Below, piece after piece: positions 53,745 through 62,589 of a DNA stretch of 64,000 nucleotides; within the stretch, counting starts at the first letter, position 1; each line of letters opens with the position of its first letter. The translations under genes were made by a program, and so were the position numbers. The DNA is from Polaribacter sp. SA4-12 (GTDB taxonomy: Bacteria > Bacteroidota > Bacteroidia > Flavobacteriales > Flavobacteriaceae): NCBI RefSeq assembly GCF_002163675.1, contig NZ_CP019334.1, positions 506,001 through 570,000 on the forward strand, read 5' to 3'. Below the pieces are notes generated by a model. That model was not told where the DNA came from. It worked only from the letters and a program-made list of their open reading frames with translations, and made no database searches.

Positions 53745-54197
53745 ATGACCATTCAAAAAGCGTATCTTTTATTAGAAAATTTAGCAAGTAAATCATCCAA
53801 TAAATCAGAAATTAAGATTTATGAAAAATTTCTTGATATTTTGACCAAACTGAAAGAAAGATCATTTTCTAAAGAAGAAATTAAATTATTAGAAACAGAA
53901 CTTGATCATTTGCAATTAGATTCAAATCCAGAAAGCAACAAAAAACAGTATAAGAAGGCTTTAAGTGAATTCGAAAAGTTTTTAAAAGATACTTTTTCTT
54001 TAACTTCTAAAGGATATTATACCAAATTAATGGGCGGTTTAGGTTTATCATTCGGATTGTTATTTGGTGTTGTATTTTTATCAAACTTAGAACGCTCTTT
54101 AGGTATTTCTCTTGGACTAATAGGAGGAATGGTGACTGGTTCGATACTTGGTCGTTACAAAGATGATGAAGTTAAAAAGGCTGGAAATATGTTATAG
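53745..54197 (+). CDS. Hypothetical protein with C-terminal glycine-rich membrane hairpin (150 aa)
   Basis: An N-terminal helical, charged part (about 1-90, NKSEIKIYEKFLDILTKLKER) and two C-terminal membrane helices rich in Gly (MGGLGLSFGLLFGVVFL and LGISLGLIGGMVTGSILG), a glycine-zipper-like pair. It sits behind its own copy of the ECF promoter motif, so it is the best candidate target of the sigma factor encoded upstream. Function unknown; an envelope-stress membrane protein is an inference. Confidence 0.7.
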   Translation: MTIQKAYLLLENLASKSSNKSEIKIYEKFLDILTKLKERSFSKEEIKLLETELDHLQLDSNPESNKKQYKKALSEFEKFLKDTFSLTSKGYYTKLMGGLGLSFGLLFGVVFLSNLERSLGISLGLIGGMVTGSILGRYKDDEVKKAGNML

Positions 54198-54264
54198 AAA
54201 GTTCTTTATTGAAGCCTGTCATCAAAAGAAGAGAACAACGAGTAAAATAAGAAAACTAATTTTT

Positions 54265-54795
54265 TTACTCTAAAACGATAGATGCTATTTCTAACTTAAA
54301 ATTTTCGGCTTTTTTATTTCCTATTAAAAAGGCGATTGTTTCTATACTATTTCCATTAAAATTTGAAATATCTAATGTACGACCTCTAAATGCTGGATAC
54401 ATTTTTGATAAAGGAATTTCGATTGATTGCCAATGTTTGGTAGCTTCAAATGATGCTATATAAGAATGAGAATCAGAAATCTTTTCTTTTATTCTAAATT
54501 GATATTTTTTGTCATCTCCTCTTACTTTTAAAATTATTTTAGAATACGTTTTTGTACTCATTTCAATAAATTCATATCTTAAAGAAGAAAATCCACCATT
54601 ATTATCTAAAGAAACACGTCCTTCAAAAACACCAATACCTTCTTTATTTAGATGAAATTTACCTAATGATTTACCTCCCATAACAACATCATCAACAACA
54701 GACCAGTTAGAAATGTCAGATGCTTTATTAAAATTAAAAATTATATTTGATTGCATTGTAATCGATATTAAAATAATTAGAATTATAGATTTCAT
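54265..54795 (-). CDS. CIA30-family protein (NADH dehydrogenase assembly factor-like), exported
   Basis: 176 residues. Weak signal peptide (MKSIILIILISITMQS). CIA30/galactose-binding-like jelly roll: FNFNKASDISNWSVVDDVVMGGKS, GVFEGRVSLDNNGGFSSLR and the closing TIAFLIGNKKAENFKLEIASI. In eukaryotes CIA30 helps complex I assembly; bacterial members of this family are often next to SDR or photolyase genes and their role is unclear. It lies 14 nt after the SDR gene, so it is co-transcribed. Confidence 0.85.
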   Translation of the reverse strand: MKSIILIILISITMQSNIIFNFNKASDISNWSVVDDVVMGGKSLGKFHLNKEGIGVFEGRVSLDNNGGFSSLRYEFIEMSTKTYSKIILKVRGDDKKYQFRIKEKISDSHSYIASFEATKHWQSIEIPLSKMYPAFRGRTLDISNFNGNSIETIAFLIGNKKAENFKLEIASIVLE

Positions 54796-54809
54796 AATTT
54801 GTGTTTTAT

Positions 54810-56237
54810 CTAGCTCGTTAACTTACGTAGCATTCCTTTAAAAATAAACCCATGAAAAGGAAGTACCGCATACCAATACAATCTTCCTGATAATCCTAAA
54901 GGTCTAAATGTAGCTGTTTGTATTAATTGATCTTTTTCAATCTTAAATTCAAGCCAAGCTTCACCAGGTAACTTCATTTCTGCAAATAGCAACAATCTTC
55001 CTTCTTCTTTATTCACATAGATTACTCGCCAGAAATCAATAGAATCTCCTGCAATTAATGAACTTTCATTTGTTCTTCCTCTTCGTAAACCAACACCGCC
55101 AAAAAGCTTATCAACATGTCCTCTTAATTGCCATAACCAAGTACCATAATACCAACCCGTTTTTCCACCAATACGCCATATTTTAGAAAGACATTCATTT
55201 TTATCTCTATAAGATTTAGATCTTTTATCTATAAAACATCCAAAGGTTGGAACTTTTATAAAATCTGAAATTTCAATATCCATTTCACCACTAATAAAAG
55301 CATCTTTCCAACTCGATGTAATTTGATTGCTTTCTATTTTTAAAAACGCTTTATCAAGAGATTCTCTGTAAGAAAGTGGTTGCACATTTAAGATTTCTGA
55401 TAATCGATTGTCTTTACAAATAACTTCAACTTTCATACTACTTACTAATGCAGATGCCAATTTAAAGGATGTAGAAGTTACAAAATATAACCAATAAGAA
55501 GATAATTTAGGAGTCATTACCGGTAAGGTAATTATAGTCCGTTTTAAGTTTCTTTTTTTACCAAACTCAAGTAACATCTCTTTATAAGTCAGAATATCTG
55601 GCCCACCAATATCAAAACTATCATCATACACTTCAGGGTTAAGTAATGACTTTGATAAGAATTCTACAACATTTACAATACCAATAGGCTGACACTTTGT
55701 ATCTAACCATTTAGGCGTAACCATAAGTGGTAATTTTTCTACAATGTCTCTTATAATTTCAAAAGAAGCACTACCAGAACCTATTATAATACCTGCTCTT
55801 AAAGTTGTACAATGATACGTACCTTTAGACAACTCATTTTCTACATTTTTTCTAGAAGAAAGATGTTTAGATAAATTCTCATCATTTACAATACCGCTTA
55901 AATAAATAAGATGTTCACAGTTTGTTTTTTGCAGTGCTTCTTTAAAATTAGTAGCACATTGTAATTCTAACGCTTCGTAATCACCAGAACTAGACATAGA
56001 GTGCACCAAGTAAAAAGCCCCATCAATATCTGTTGGAATATTTTTTAAAGTTTCTGTATCTAGTAAATCTAATTTTATAACACTTATAAATGCCTTTAAT
56101 GATTCTGGAGGCGAAAACCTGTTTAAATCTCTTACACAACATACAACATGATATCCCTTATCAACAAGAATCGGCAACAAACGTTTACCAATATATCCTG
56201 TTGCTCCAGTAAGTAATATTTTCTTTTTATGAATCAT
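54810..56237 (-). CDS. SDR-family NAD(P)-binding protein with DUF2867 domain
   Basis: 475 residues. Atypical SDR N-terminal domain with TGATGYIGKRLLP (about 9-21), YLVHSMSSSGDYEALE and YLSGIVNDENLSKHLSSRK; the C-terminal part (about 330-475) is DUF2867, with KTGWYYGTWLWQLRGHVDKLFGGVGLRRGR (quoted in part) and GDSIDFWRVI. In flavobacteria this combination is usually linked to light- or oxidative-stress genes. Upstream of the CIA30 gene in a two-gene operon. No ECF-type promoter motif like that at 52494 is found before it. Confidence 0.88.
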   Translation of the reverse strand: MIHKKKILLTGATGYIGKRLLPILVDKGYHVVCCVRDLNRFSPPESLKAFISVIKLDLLDTETLKNIPTDIDGAFYLVHSMSSSGDYEALELQCATNFKEALQKTNCEHLIYLSGIVNDENLSKHLSSRKNVENELSKGTYHCTTLRAGIIIGSGSASFEIIRDIVEKLPLMVTPKWLDTKCQPIGIVNVVEFLSKSLLNPEVYDDSFDIGGPDILTYKEMLLEFGKKRNLKRTIITLPVMTPKLSSYWLYFVTSTSFKLASALVSSMKVEVICKDNRLSEILNVQPLSYRESLDKAFLKIESNQITSSWKDAFISGEMDIEISDFIKVPTFGCFIDKRSKSYRDKNECLSKIWRIGGKTGWYYGTWLWQLRGHVDKLFGGVGLRRGRTNESSLIAGDSIDFWRVIYVNKEEGRLLLFAEMKLPGEAWLEFKIEKDQLIQTATFRPLGLSGRLYWYAVLPFHGFIFKGMLRKLTS

Positions 56238-56422
56238 AATTAACTATTTAAAATAGATATATTTCTCCGTTTTCTCTGTCTGATTGTTGTATTTAAATAG
56301 GTGTTTTATCAAATATTCTTACAATCATCCCTAATATAGGGTTTAATAAAAAGAAATCATGATGTGTATTCATAAATCGCAAAAAAAGTCTGTCGTAAAC
56401 TTGTTTCAGCATCCATTAATAG

Positions 56423-56710
56423 AAAAAAAGTATTGGTTTAACAGCTTCTGAAACGCCTACCACTTTATGGTGGGATAAAACTGATATTTCTAAAAATAGA
56501 ATGGACACACTTATTGCTTGCGGGCAGTTTACAACCTGCTATAAATTGCTAGATTATATTTTAGATTTAAAAAAGGATGCTGAATTACAAGAGAATATAG
56601 ATACTGAAGCTATTGACAAACTCTATAAATTACTTTTAAAAGATTGGAAAGCTTTTAATAAGAATCCATTGTTTTTGGTGGAAGAGTTAAGGCTTGTTGG
56701 TAGTGAGTAG
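56423..56710 (+). pseudogene. Gene remnant or short protein (open frame without a start before 56501)
   Basis: An ATG at 56501 opens 69 codons, but the frame is open 26 codons further upstream to 56423 with protein-like content (SIGLTASETPTTLWWDKTDIS) and no ATG, GTG or TTG in it. The coding-like part therefore extends beyond the start and the ORF may be the 3' end of a decayed gene, or may use ATT. Family not recognised. It lies in repeat-rich DNA next to degenerate repeats. Confidence 0.45.
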
Positions 56711-56854
56711 GTTTTTAGAATTCAAGAAAATTTCAGAAGTATAAATTTTAAGCAAAGGATGTGCTTGACTTAATACCGCATCTATCAATAGAAAAGAATA
56801 AAGAATTAAAAAAATACTGATTTTTTATTGAGGTCTGATTCATAAATAGAAAAA

Positions 56855-56918
56855 AATAACAATTCTTCGACAAGTTCAGAATGACATTCTCACAATTAAT
56901 TGTTTTTATGAATAAAAT
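56855..56918 (+). repeat. 64-bp direct repeat, copy 1
   Basis: Runs from AATAACAATTCTTCGACAAG to the end ATTGTTTTTATGAATAAAAT, with copy 2 at 57112. The TTCGACAAGYTCAGAA part is a known flavobacterial repeat core. Confidence 0.85.
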
Positions 56919-56998
56919 CTAAAAAACTACATATTAACCCAAATCTCATCCTGACATACTATAATTTCAGTAAGAATTCAAAAGATAAGAAATGGCAA

Positions 56999-57027
56999 GT
57001 GTCCAAAGAGTGCAACGGTCTGGACAC
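56999..57027. repeat. Inverted repeat GTGTCCA ... TGGACAC
   Basis: 7-bp perfect arms separated by AAGAGTGCAACGGTC; isolated, no ORF associated. Possibly a remnant of an IS end. Confidence 0.45.
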
Positions 57028-57111
57028 GTTAATGAAATATCTTTTTAGAATTCAATGAAATTATATGAAGTCTAGATTTTTGGTTCTTTTCATCAATGGA
57101 AAAGAATAAAG

Positions 57112-57175
57112 AATAACAATTCTTCGACAAGCTCAGAAAGACATTCTCACAATTAATTGTTTTTATTGATAAAAT
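57112..57175 (+). repeat. 64-bp direct repeat, copy 2
   Basis: Same length as copy 1 with only a few substitutions (CAAGCTCAGAAAG against CAAGTTCAGAATG; TTATTGATAAAAT against TTATGAATAAAAT). Confidence 0.85.
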
Positions 57176-57233
57176 AGTATTTGAAATTTCAATCTTTCAT
57201 CAATAGAAAAGAATAAATAAAAGAAGAATATAA

Positions 57234-57241
57234 TACCTTTG
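57234..57241 (+). promoter_or_regulatory. -7 box TACCTTTG of the second Crp-type gene
   Basis: TAnnTTTG box only 5 nt before the ATG at 57247; the mRNA is expected to be leaderless or nearly so. Confidence 0.7.
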
Positions 57242-57246
57242 ATATC

Positions 57247-57822
57247 ATGGACGAACTTTTAGATTATTTTAAAAAAAGTATTCTTTTTTCAGAGGAAATT
57301 GAAAATAAATTAAAGTCAATAATTGTAGAAAAAAAAGTCATAAAAGGAGAGATTATCCTTTCTAATGATTCACTAAAAAAGGAGCATATTTTTGTAGTAA
57401 GTGGTTGTTTACGTTCTTTTTATACCACAGATAACGGAAAAGAACACACTATACAATTCGCTATTAAAAACTGGTGGATCAGTGATTATATAACTTTATA
57501 CACAGACAATAAATCTATTGTATCCATAGAAAGTGTAACACATTCTAAAATTTTGGTTATCGAAAATGCTAAAATGGATGAGTTATATACAGAATTTCCT
57601 CAATTTGAAGCTTTTCAGCGTAAAAATTTCGAAAAACGTATTGCTGCACTTCAAAAGAGAATTCTAGGTTTATTAACACAAACAGCAGCCGAAAAATACA
57701 ATCAGTATGTTCATAATTATGCTGCTTTCGAAAAACTAATACCAAATTATCAAATAGCTTCCTTTTTAGGCATCACTCCAGAGAGTTTAAGTAGAGTTCG
57801 AAAAGAAAGAATTAAAAAATAA
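57247..57822 (+). CDS. Crp/Fnr-family transcriptional regulator
   Basis: 191 residues. cNMP-binding-like domain with KVIKGEIILSNDSLKKEHIFVVSGCLRSFY (quoted in part) and AIKNWWISDYITLYT; C-terminal winged helix with YQIASFLGITPESLSRVRKER as recognition helix. A -7 box lies 5 nt before the ATG. It is 70 nt upstream of a nitroreductase-like gene on the same strand, which it may regulate; the nitroreductase has its own promoter box in the gap. Confidence 0.92.
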   Translation: MDELLDYFKKSILFSEEIENKLKSIIVEKKVIKGEIILSNDSLKKEHIFVVSGCLRSFYTTDNGKEHTIQFAIKNWWISDYITLYTDNKSIVSIESVTHSKILVIENAKMDELYTEFPQFEAFQRKNFEKRIAALQKRILGLLTQTAAEKYNQYVHNYAAFEKLIPNYQIASFLGITPESLSRVRKERIKK

Positions 57823-57862
57823 TTTCTTATCATAAATCAATTTTCTTTTTGTTGATCCTATT

Positions 57863-57870
57863 TATCTTTG
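57863..57870 (+). promoter_or_regulatory. -7 box TATCTTTG of the nitroreductase gene
   Basis: TAnnTTTG match, 21 nt before the ATG at 57892. Confidence 0.65.
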
Positions 57871-57891
57871 TTCTAAATAAAAAAACATACA

Positions 57892-58524
57892 ATGAGTTTT
57901 ATAGATAAATTAAACGAACGTTACGCTACAAAAGCCATGAATGGTGAAGTAGTGCCTCAAGAAAAAATAGACACCATTTTAGAAGCTATTCGATTGGCGC
58001 CAACATCTAGCGGATTACAACCTTTTGAAGTTTTTGTAGTTACCAATGATAAAATTAAAGCAAGTATTAAAGAAATTGCTTGGAATCAAGAACAAGTAAC
58101 AGACTGTTCTCATTTATTAGTTTTTGCTGCTTGGGATAATTATACAGAAGACAGAATCAATCATATGTTTGATTTAACCAATGAAATAAGAGGTTTTAAA
58201 AACGAAGGTTGGGAAGATTATCGTAAAATGTTATTATCATCTTATCCGCAACGCGATGCAGAAACAAATTTCGAACATGCTGCAAGGCAAACCTATATTG
58301 CATTTATGGCTGCAATTGCACAAGCTGCATACGAAGGCGTAGATAATACACCAATGGAAGGTTTTGATCCTGCTGCATTAGACAAAATTTTAGGTTTACG
58401 TGAAAAAGGTTTACGTAGTACTTTATTATTACCTTTAGGTTATAAGGATGTTGATAAAGATTGGTTAGCTAGTTTAGTAAAAGTTAGAAAACCAATGAAA
58501 GAATTAGTGACTGTTGTAGCATAA
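57892..58524 (+). CDS. Nitroreductase-family NAD(P)H-dependent oxidoreductase (NfsB-like)
   Basis: 210 residues. FMN-binding nitroreductase fold: LNERYATKAMNG, RLAPTSSGLQPFEVFVV (about 33-49), AARQTYIAFMAAIAQAAYEG (helix for dimer and FMN), and GLREKGLRSTLLLPLGYKD (about 165-183). It reduces quinones, nitro compounds or aldehyde-like electrophiles with NAD(P)H and FMN. Located directly after a Crp-type regulator; strong terminator 32 nt after the stop. Confidence 0.92.
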   Translation: MSFIDKLNERYATKAMNGEVVPQEKIDTILEAIRLAPTSSGLQPFEVFVVTNDKIKASIKEIAWNQEQVTDCSHLLVFAAWDNYTEDRINHMFDLTNEIRGFKNEGWEDYRKMLLSSYPQRDAETNFEHAARQTYIAFMAAIAQAAYEGVDNTPMEGFDPAALDKILGLREKGLRSTLLLPLGYKDVDKDWLASLVKVRKPMKELVTVVA

Positions 58525-58556
58525 CTTACTTAAAAATCTAAAGTTTCTAAAACTTT

Positions 58557-58597
58557 AAAGCGAGAACTCAAACACATTGAGTTCTCGCTTTTTTTTT
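58557..58597 (+). terminator. Rho-independent terminator of the nitroreductase gene (twin of the one at 63768)
   Basis: Stem AAAGCGAGAACTCAA / TTGAGTTCTCGCTTT, loop ACACA, nine T. Nearly the same sequence occurs at 63768. Confidence 0.93.
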
Positions 58598-58789
58598 GAA
58601 GTAAAGTAAAAAGAATAGCTTCCGAAAATATATGTTTTTTTTAATTAATTGTTTTTTTACTTTGATTATGAGTCGTAAAACACTCTAAAAAAGCTGTTTT
58701 ATTACCTCTACTTATTCGTAATATTTTTCCATTTATCAATATGAAGTGATGACTACTAAGTCATTAATATATAAGTGCTTAAAAAATGT

Positions 58790-58817
58790 AAACACCTGAA
58801 TGAAAAGACAGGTGTTT
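58790..58817. promoter_or_regulatory. Inverted repeat AAACACCTG-N10-CAGGTGTTT upstream of the LodA-like cluster
   Basis: Perfect 9-bp arms (58790-58798 and 58809-58817), ending 29 bp before the -7 box. Position suits an operator; a T tract is missing, so it is not a good terminator. Confidence 0.55.
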
Positions 58818-58846
58818 GTACGCTCTTAAGAAATAAGTGATGTCTA

Positions 58847-58854
58847 TACCTTTG
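58847..58854 (+). promoter_or_regulatory. -7 box TACCTTTG of the LodA-like operon
   Basis: TAnnTTTG, 43 nt before the ATG at 58898. Confidence 0.65.
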
Positions 58855-58897
58855 AGAACCTATAATATAGATCAACATCTTTAAAAACCAACTAATT

Positions 58898-60274
58898 ATG
58901 AAAACTCCTTTTACAAAAATTTCTATACTAATCATTAGTATACTCGTTGCTGCATTTATTACAAGTTGTAGTAACAAATACAATGTAGCAAGCGCGTATA
59001 TTCCTATTCCAGAAAGTAACTGTCCTAAGCCTTTAAGTTGGCTTGGTGAAAACCCCATTCCAATACCAAATTATGCTAATTTTCCATGTGGTTATACTTT
59101 AGATAATGATGGAGATGTAACAAATATGGCGTTTCATGAAATTTCATGGCAATACTTTCTTTGGTTGACAGAAGAAGTAACCATAAACTCAGAAAAAATG
59201 TTGCGTTTTGAAACGATGTATAATGATGAAGCAATTAATATAAAAGATCCTAACAGTCCAGATGGGAAGGAGCATATCCTTGGTGGTATTCAGCAAGCTG
59301 GGTCTAATAGTGTTTTAGTAGATGAAAACTTTAGAGCTGTTTATACAACGATGATGATTGATCCTAATTACAGAAATTTTGTGGTAGGAAATAATTTGAA
59401 TATCCCAAAAAACTTAAGAGACTTTCCTGGTACAACAAATTTTCCTAATGGTTCAATGTCTATGAAAGCTGCTTGGAAAATTGTACCAAAAGGTAAAAAA
59501 GCGCCTAAAGGAGCTTATACAAGAACATCAAAACTTTATACTGTTGTTAAGATTGATGGAAACTTAACAACTTCTGATAATTATAAAGATGAATCTAAAA
59601 GAAAAACTATTGAAGAGACTGTTGCTTTAGTTGGTTTTCATATTGCAGTTGTAGTAGAAGGGCATCCAGAATTTATTTGGGCAACTTTTGAGCACAATGA
59701 TAACACGATTAATTATGGAACAAAAAATCAGAATGCGCCATCGAATTATAGCTTTTTTAATGATTCTAGTTTTAATGTAAGTAATACTGGTGCGTTATCT
59801 GTTGTTGCAGAAACACAAATAATTTCTCAAGATTATGTTGATAGTCCTACAACTCAAGTTTTAAGGGTACATCAATATGGAGGAGGAAACGCTACAAATC
59901 AAAATAATATTGCAAACTTAAATCTCATTGTTAAAGATACTCTTTCAAATAATTCTTTTGCCCAAAACTATCATGAAGTTGGTGCTGTTTGGTTTAATCA
60001 AACAGATGCACTTATACCAGATTGGTCTCTTGCTAAAAATGATAGTATTCAAACAGGTTCAAAAACATTATCTAATTCTGTTATTGAAACTTTTACACAA
60101 GATGCTTTCAGTCAAAACAGTTGTTTTTCTTGTCATAATACAACACAATACAATCCTGTAAAGGGAATTCCTATAGATGGTAAAAATGTATTAACGAGCC
60201 ATATATTACTTAAAAACTATATCAATGCTCAAAATGATTCACCAACTATAGAATTGGTAAATAGAAATAAATAA
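58898..60274 (+). CDS. Lipoprotein with single CxxCH (haem-c) motif, LodA-associated
   Basis: 458 residues. Lipoprotein signal (ILVAAFITSC) with the lipidated Cys at about residue 24. A large domain (about 40-390), including MAFHEISWQYFLWLTEE and GFHIAVVVEGHPEFIWATFEHND, is not one I recognise. Near the C-terminus Cys409-Phe-Ser-Cys412-His413 is a haem-c attachment motif. It lies 32 nt before a LodA-like oxidase. A role as a membrane-anchored electron-transfer or assembly partner is inference; a periplasmic location follows from the signal. Confidence 0.8.
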   Translation: MKTPFTKISILIISILVAAFITSCSNKYNVASAYIPIPESNCPKPLSWLGENPIPIPNYANFPCGYTLDNDGDVTNMAFHEISWQYFLWLTEEVTINSEKMLRFETMYNDEAINIKDPNSPDGKEHILGGIQQAGSNSVLVDENFRAVYTTMMIDPNYRNFVVGNNLNIPKNLRDFPGTTNFPNGSMSMKAAWKIVPKGKKAPKGAYTRTSKLYTVVKIDGNLTTSDNYKDESKRKTIEETVALVGFHIAVVVEGHPEFIWATFEHNDNTINYGTKNQNAPSNYSFFNDSSFNVSNTGALSVVAETQIISQDYVDSPTTQVLRVHQYGGGNATNQNNIANLNLIVKDTLSNNSFAQNYHEVGAVWFNQTDALIPDWSLAKNDSIQTGSKTLSNSVIETFTQDAFSQNSCFSCHNTTQYNPVKGIPIDGKNVLTSHILLKNYINAQNDSPTIELVNRNK

Positions 60275-60306
60275 GCCCTTAATTCTCATAAACAAAATTA
60301 AAAAAC

Positions 60307-62562
60307 ATGTCAAACAACAATATATTTAGAATACATCCTTCAATAGGAATCGCACGCGTTGGAAACAGTAACGAATATTATTTAGGTCCTGAAACAATGG
60401 CAGGAATGGATGGTTTAACAACCTCAGAACCAATGGGAGGACTTCCTATTAAAGAAGGGCAAGAAAGCCAAACAATTACTAGTGATGATTTAAGAGATGC
60501 AGAAGGTAGATTAAAAAGACAAGCTGCTAGGTTTAAAATCTATGGATATAGTAATCTTGAAATACAACAATATCCTACACAAGCGGGTTCCGAAATAAAG
60601 GTAGGAAGTAGTATTAAAATTAATGGAACTACAAAAGTTGTAAAAACAATTTTATGGCAAGTTCATTTAGCGAACAAAAAAGCAAATAGTTGGGTAGAAC
60701 CAGAACAGGGTATTTCTGCCTACAATAATTTAGGGCAAACACCTTTTATTAGAAACCCAAACTTTCCTAATTCTACACCAATGGCAGGTGTAAATGAAGA
60801 AGAAAAAACATGTACAAATTCTCATGAAATACTTACCGAAAAAGTACGTAGAGAAACACTTGTTTTAGATGCAGGACCTCATGTTGTTAGTAAAGGAGGA
60901 CAAGAAACTGTTTCTTTTAATTCAACAGGACAAAACAAAATAATAAGCAATACAGGATTAGCGACAGAAGCTGTAAAGTATCCAAAACAATTTCCGGTAT
61001 ACAATAATGACACTCCAGAAAACGAGACTATAGAATCATTAGGCGACATGGAAATTGATCAATTTGGACGTTTACTTGTAATTGGTGCTTTTGGTAAAGC
61101 TTCAGGTTTTAAAGGTGCGGGTGTTTATGATCCAAATGCAGATTTAGAAGATGCTGTAAATAATGATTGTTGGTATGATGATACTGCGGATGGACCTGTT
61201 ACAGCGGTTCTTGTATTTACAGATGAAACTTCGCATGCTGTAGAAGGAAGTTCTTGGGTTGTGAGTTCAGATCCATCATATGCACCACAAATTGCAAATG
61301 TTGTTTCTCTTTGGGAAGATTTGTACAATACTTGGGTAGAAAATTTTGAATTAGAACCTAGTTTATACACTCCAAATGGAACTGAAACTCCAGTTAATAA
61401 CAAAGCTTATACTTTAGGTAAAGGATATAATGAAAATTACGTTCCAAAATTTGAAAGTCAGGTAAAACCGATGTTAAATGCTGCTAATTTACAAATGTGG
61501 GCAACTAACTTAGTTTCAAAAGGAGAAGGAGCACATAAAGCTGTTGCAAAACAGACTATGAAAAATCCTAAATGGAAAGAAATTATGGATTTTATTAGAA
61601 ATCCGAATGCAGAAAACAATAATGATGACCCACAAAATGCAACACGCATGCCTTTGTCTTTAGGTGATTCAGGAACTCCTGCAGATAATTTTTTAGCCAT
61701 TTCAAGAACACAATATTTCTTTTTATATCAATGGTTAATTAGAGGTGTTATCGATTCTGGAGATACTTTAGGTCCTGGTGAATTATTAGATAGAAATATC
61801 TTAGGAAACTGCCTTGGAGGTAGATTTAGCCCTGGAATTGAAATGACGTTTATTATTCGTGATAAACAGTTATATCAAAATTGGAAAGACGGTTCTAGCT
61901 ATTTACCTGCTGGTCCTTTTAGAATTGATATGGAAACTATAAATTATAATAATTTACAGACACCAGCATTAGGAGTTGGGTATACACCAACAAATTCTGC
62001 AAAAGTAGAACCAGGTGATATTTGTAAATTTATGTCGATTCCTTGGCATTCAGATTACAATTCGTGTGCAACACATACACCAGTACCAAATGAACAAAAT
62101 AGTAAAATGACCTATTGGTCTTGGCCTGCACAAAGACCAGTAGCTGTTTATACATTTGAAGATTTAGTTTGTAGTGAAACAAATACTTTAGATTTTCAAC
62201 GTTATTCTGTTAGAGGTGAAGGAACAAATGCTTATTATGATGCATCTGCACCAAATCATATTAATGTTCAAAATACAGGAACTGCTTCTGCAAGAGTAGG
62301 TAGATATCAAGAATATATTAATTTTGTGAACAATTGGCATAATGTAGGTACGATTATTCAAGGATCATCAATTCAACAAACAGATGATGAAAAAGCAAAA
62401 AATATATCATCAGAATTACTAAAAGAATCGTTTTTAGAAGTACAAAGTAAATTTATAGAAGACGATAGTAATAAAGTTATACCAGGACCAATACCAGAAA
62501 ACCATGCAGTGACAGAACCTGCAGCTGTTTGTCCACATATGGCAAAAATGAAGAATAAATAA
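60307..62562 (+). CDS. LodA/GoxA-like quinoprotein amino-acid oxidase (CTQ cofactor)
   Basis: 751 residues, near the usual LodA length (about 725). The N-terminus IFRIHPSIGIARVGNSNEYYLGPE is diagnostic for the LodA family, known for L-lysine 6-oxidase and glycine oxidase. The cofactor cysteine candidate is Cys502 (GNCLGGRFSPGIE); tryptophan candidates are Trp580 (SIPWHSDYNSC) or Trp604/606 (YWSWPAQRP). No signal peptide. The next gene encodes the flavoprotein needed to make the cofactor. Whether the substrate is lysine, glycine or another amine cannot be told. Confidence 0.92.
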   Translation: MSNNNIFRIHPSIGIARVGNSNEYYLGPETMAGMDGLTTSEPMGGLPIKEGQESQTITSDDLRDAEGRLKRQAARFKIYGYSNLEIQQYPTQAGSEIKVGSSIKINGTTKVVKTILWQVHLANKKANSWVEPEQGISAYNNLGQTPFIRNPNFPNSTPMAGVNEEEKTCTNSHEILTEKVRRETLVLDAGPHVVSKGGQETVSFNSTGQNKIISNTGLATEAVKYPKQFPVYNNDTPENETIESLGDMEIDQFGRLLVIGAFGKASGFKGAGVYDPNADLEDAVNNDCWYDDTADGPVTAVLVFTDETSHAVEGSSWVVSSDPSYAPQIANVVSLWEDLYNTWVENFELEPSLYTPNGTETPVNNKAYTLGKGYNENYVPKFESQVKPMLNAANLQMWATNLVSKGEGAHKAVAKQTMKNPKWKEIMDFIRNPNAENNNDDPQNATRMPLSLGDSGTPADNFLAISRTQYFFLYQWLIRGVIDSGDTLGPGELLDRNILGNCLGGRFSPGIEMTFIIRDKQLYQNWKDGSSYLPAGPFRIDMETINYNNLQTPALGVGYTPTNSAKVEPGDICKFMSIPWHSDYNSCATHTPVPNEQNSKMTYWSWPAQRPVAVYTFEDLVCSETNTLDFQRYSVRGEGTNAYYDASAPNHINVQNTGTASARVGRYQEYINFVNNWHNVGTIIQGSSIQQTDDEKAKNISSELLKESFLEVQSKFIEDDSNKVIPGPIPENHAVTEPAAVCPHMAKMKNK

Positions 62563-62589
62563 AACATTTTAATTTAAGATACATCTAAA

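Larger units (their letters stand above)
56711..57233. other. 520-bp repeat-rich intergenic region
   Basis: No intact ORF. It holds two 64-bp direct repeats, several copies of CATCAATAGAAAAGAATAA-like sequence (about 56784, 57091 and 57197), and an inverted repeat GTGTCCA/TGGACAC. It looks like decayed mobile or repeat DNA. Confidence 0.6.

Noticed and set aside
56999..57027. tRNA-like hairpin with GTGTCCA/TGGACAC
   Set aside because: No cloverleaf or CCA-type acceptor can be drawn around it; it remains an isolated inverted repeat.
56855..57210. Possible CRISPR array because of direct repeats
   Set aside because: Only two 64-bp units, imperfect, no regular spacers and no cas genes.
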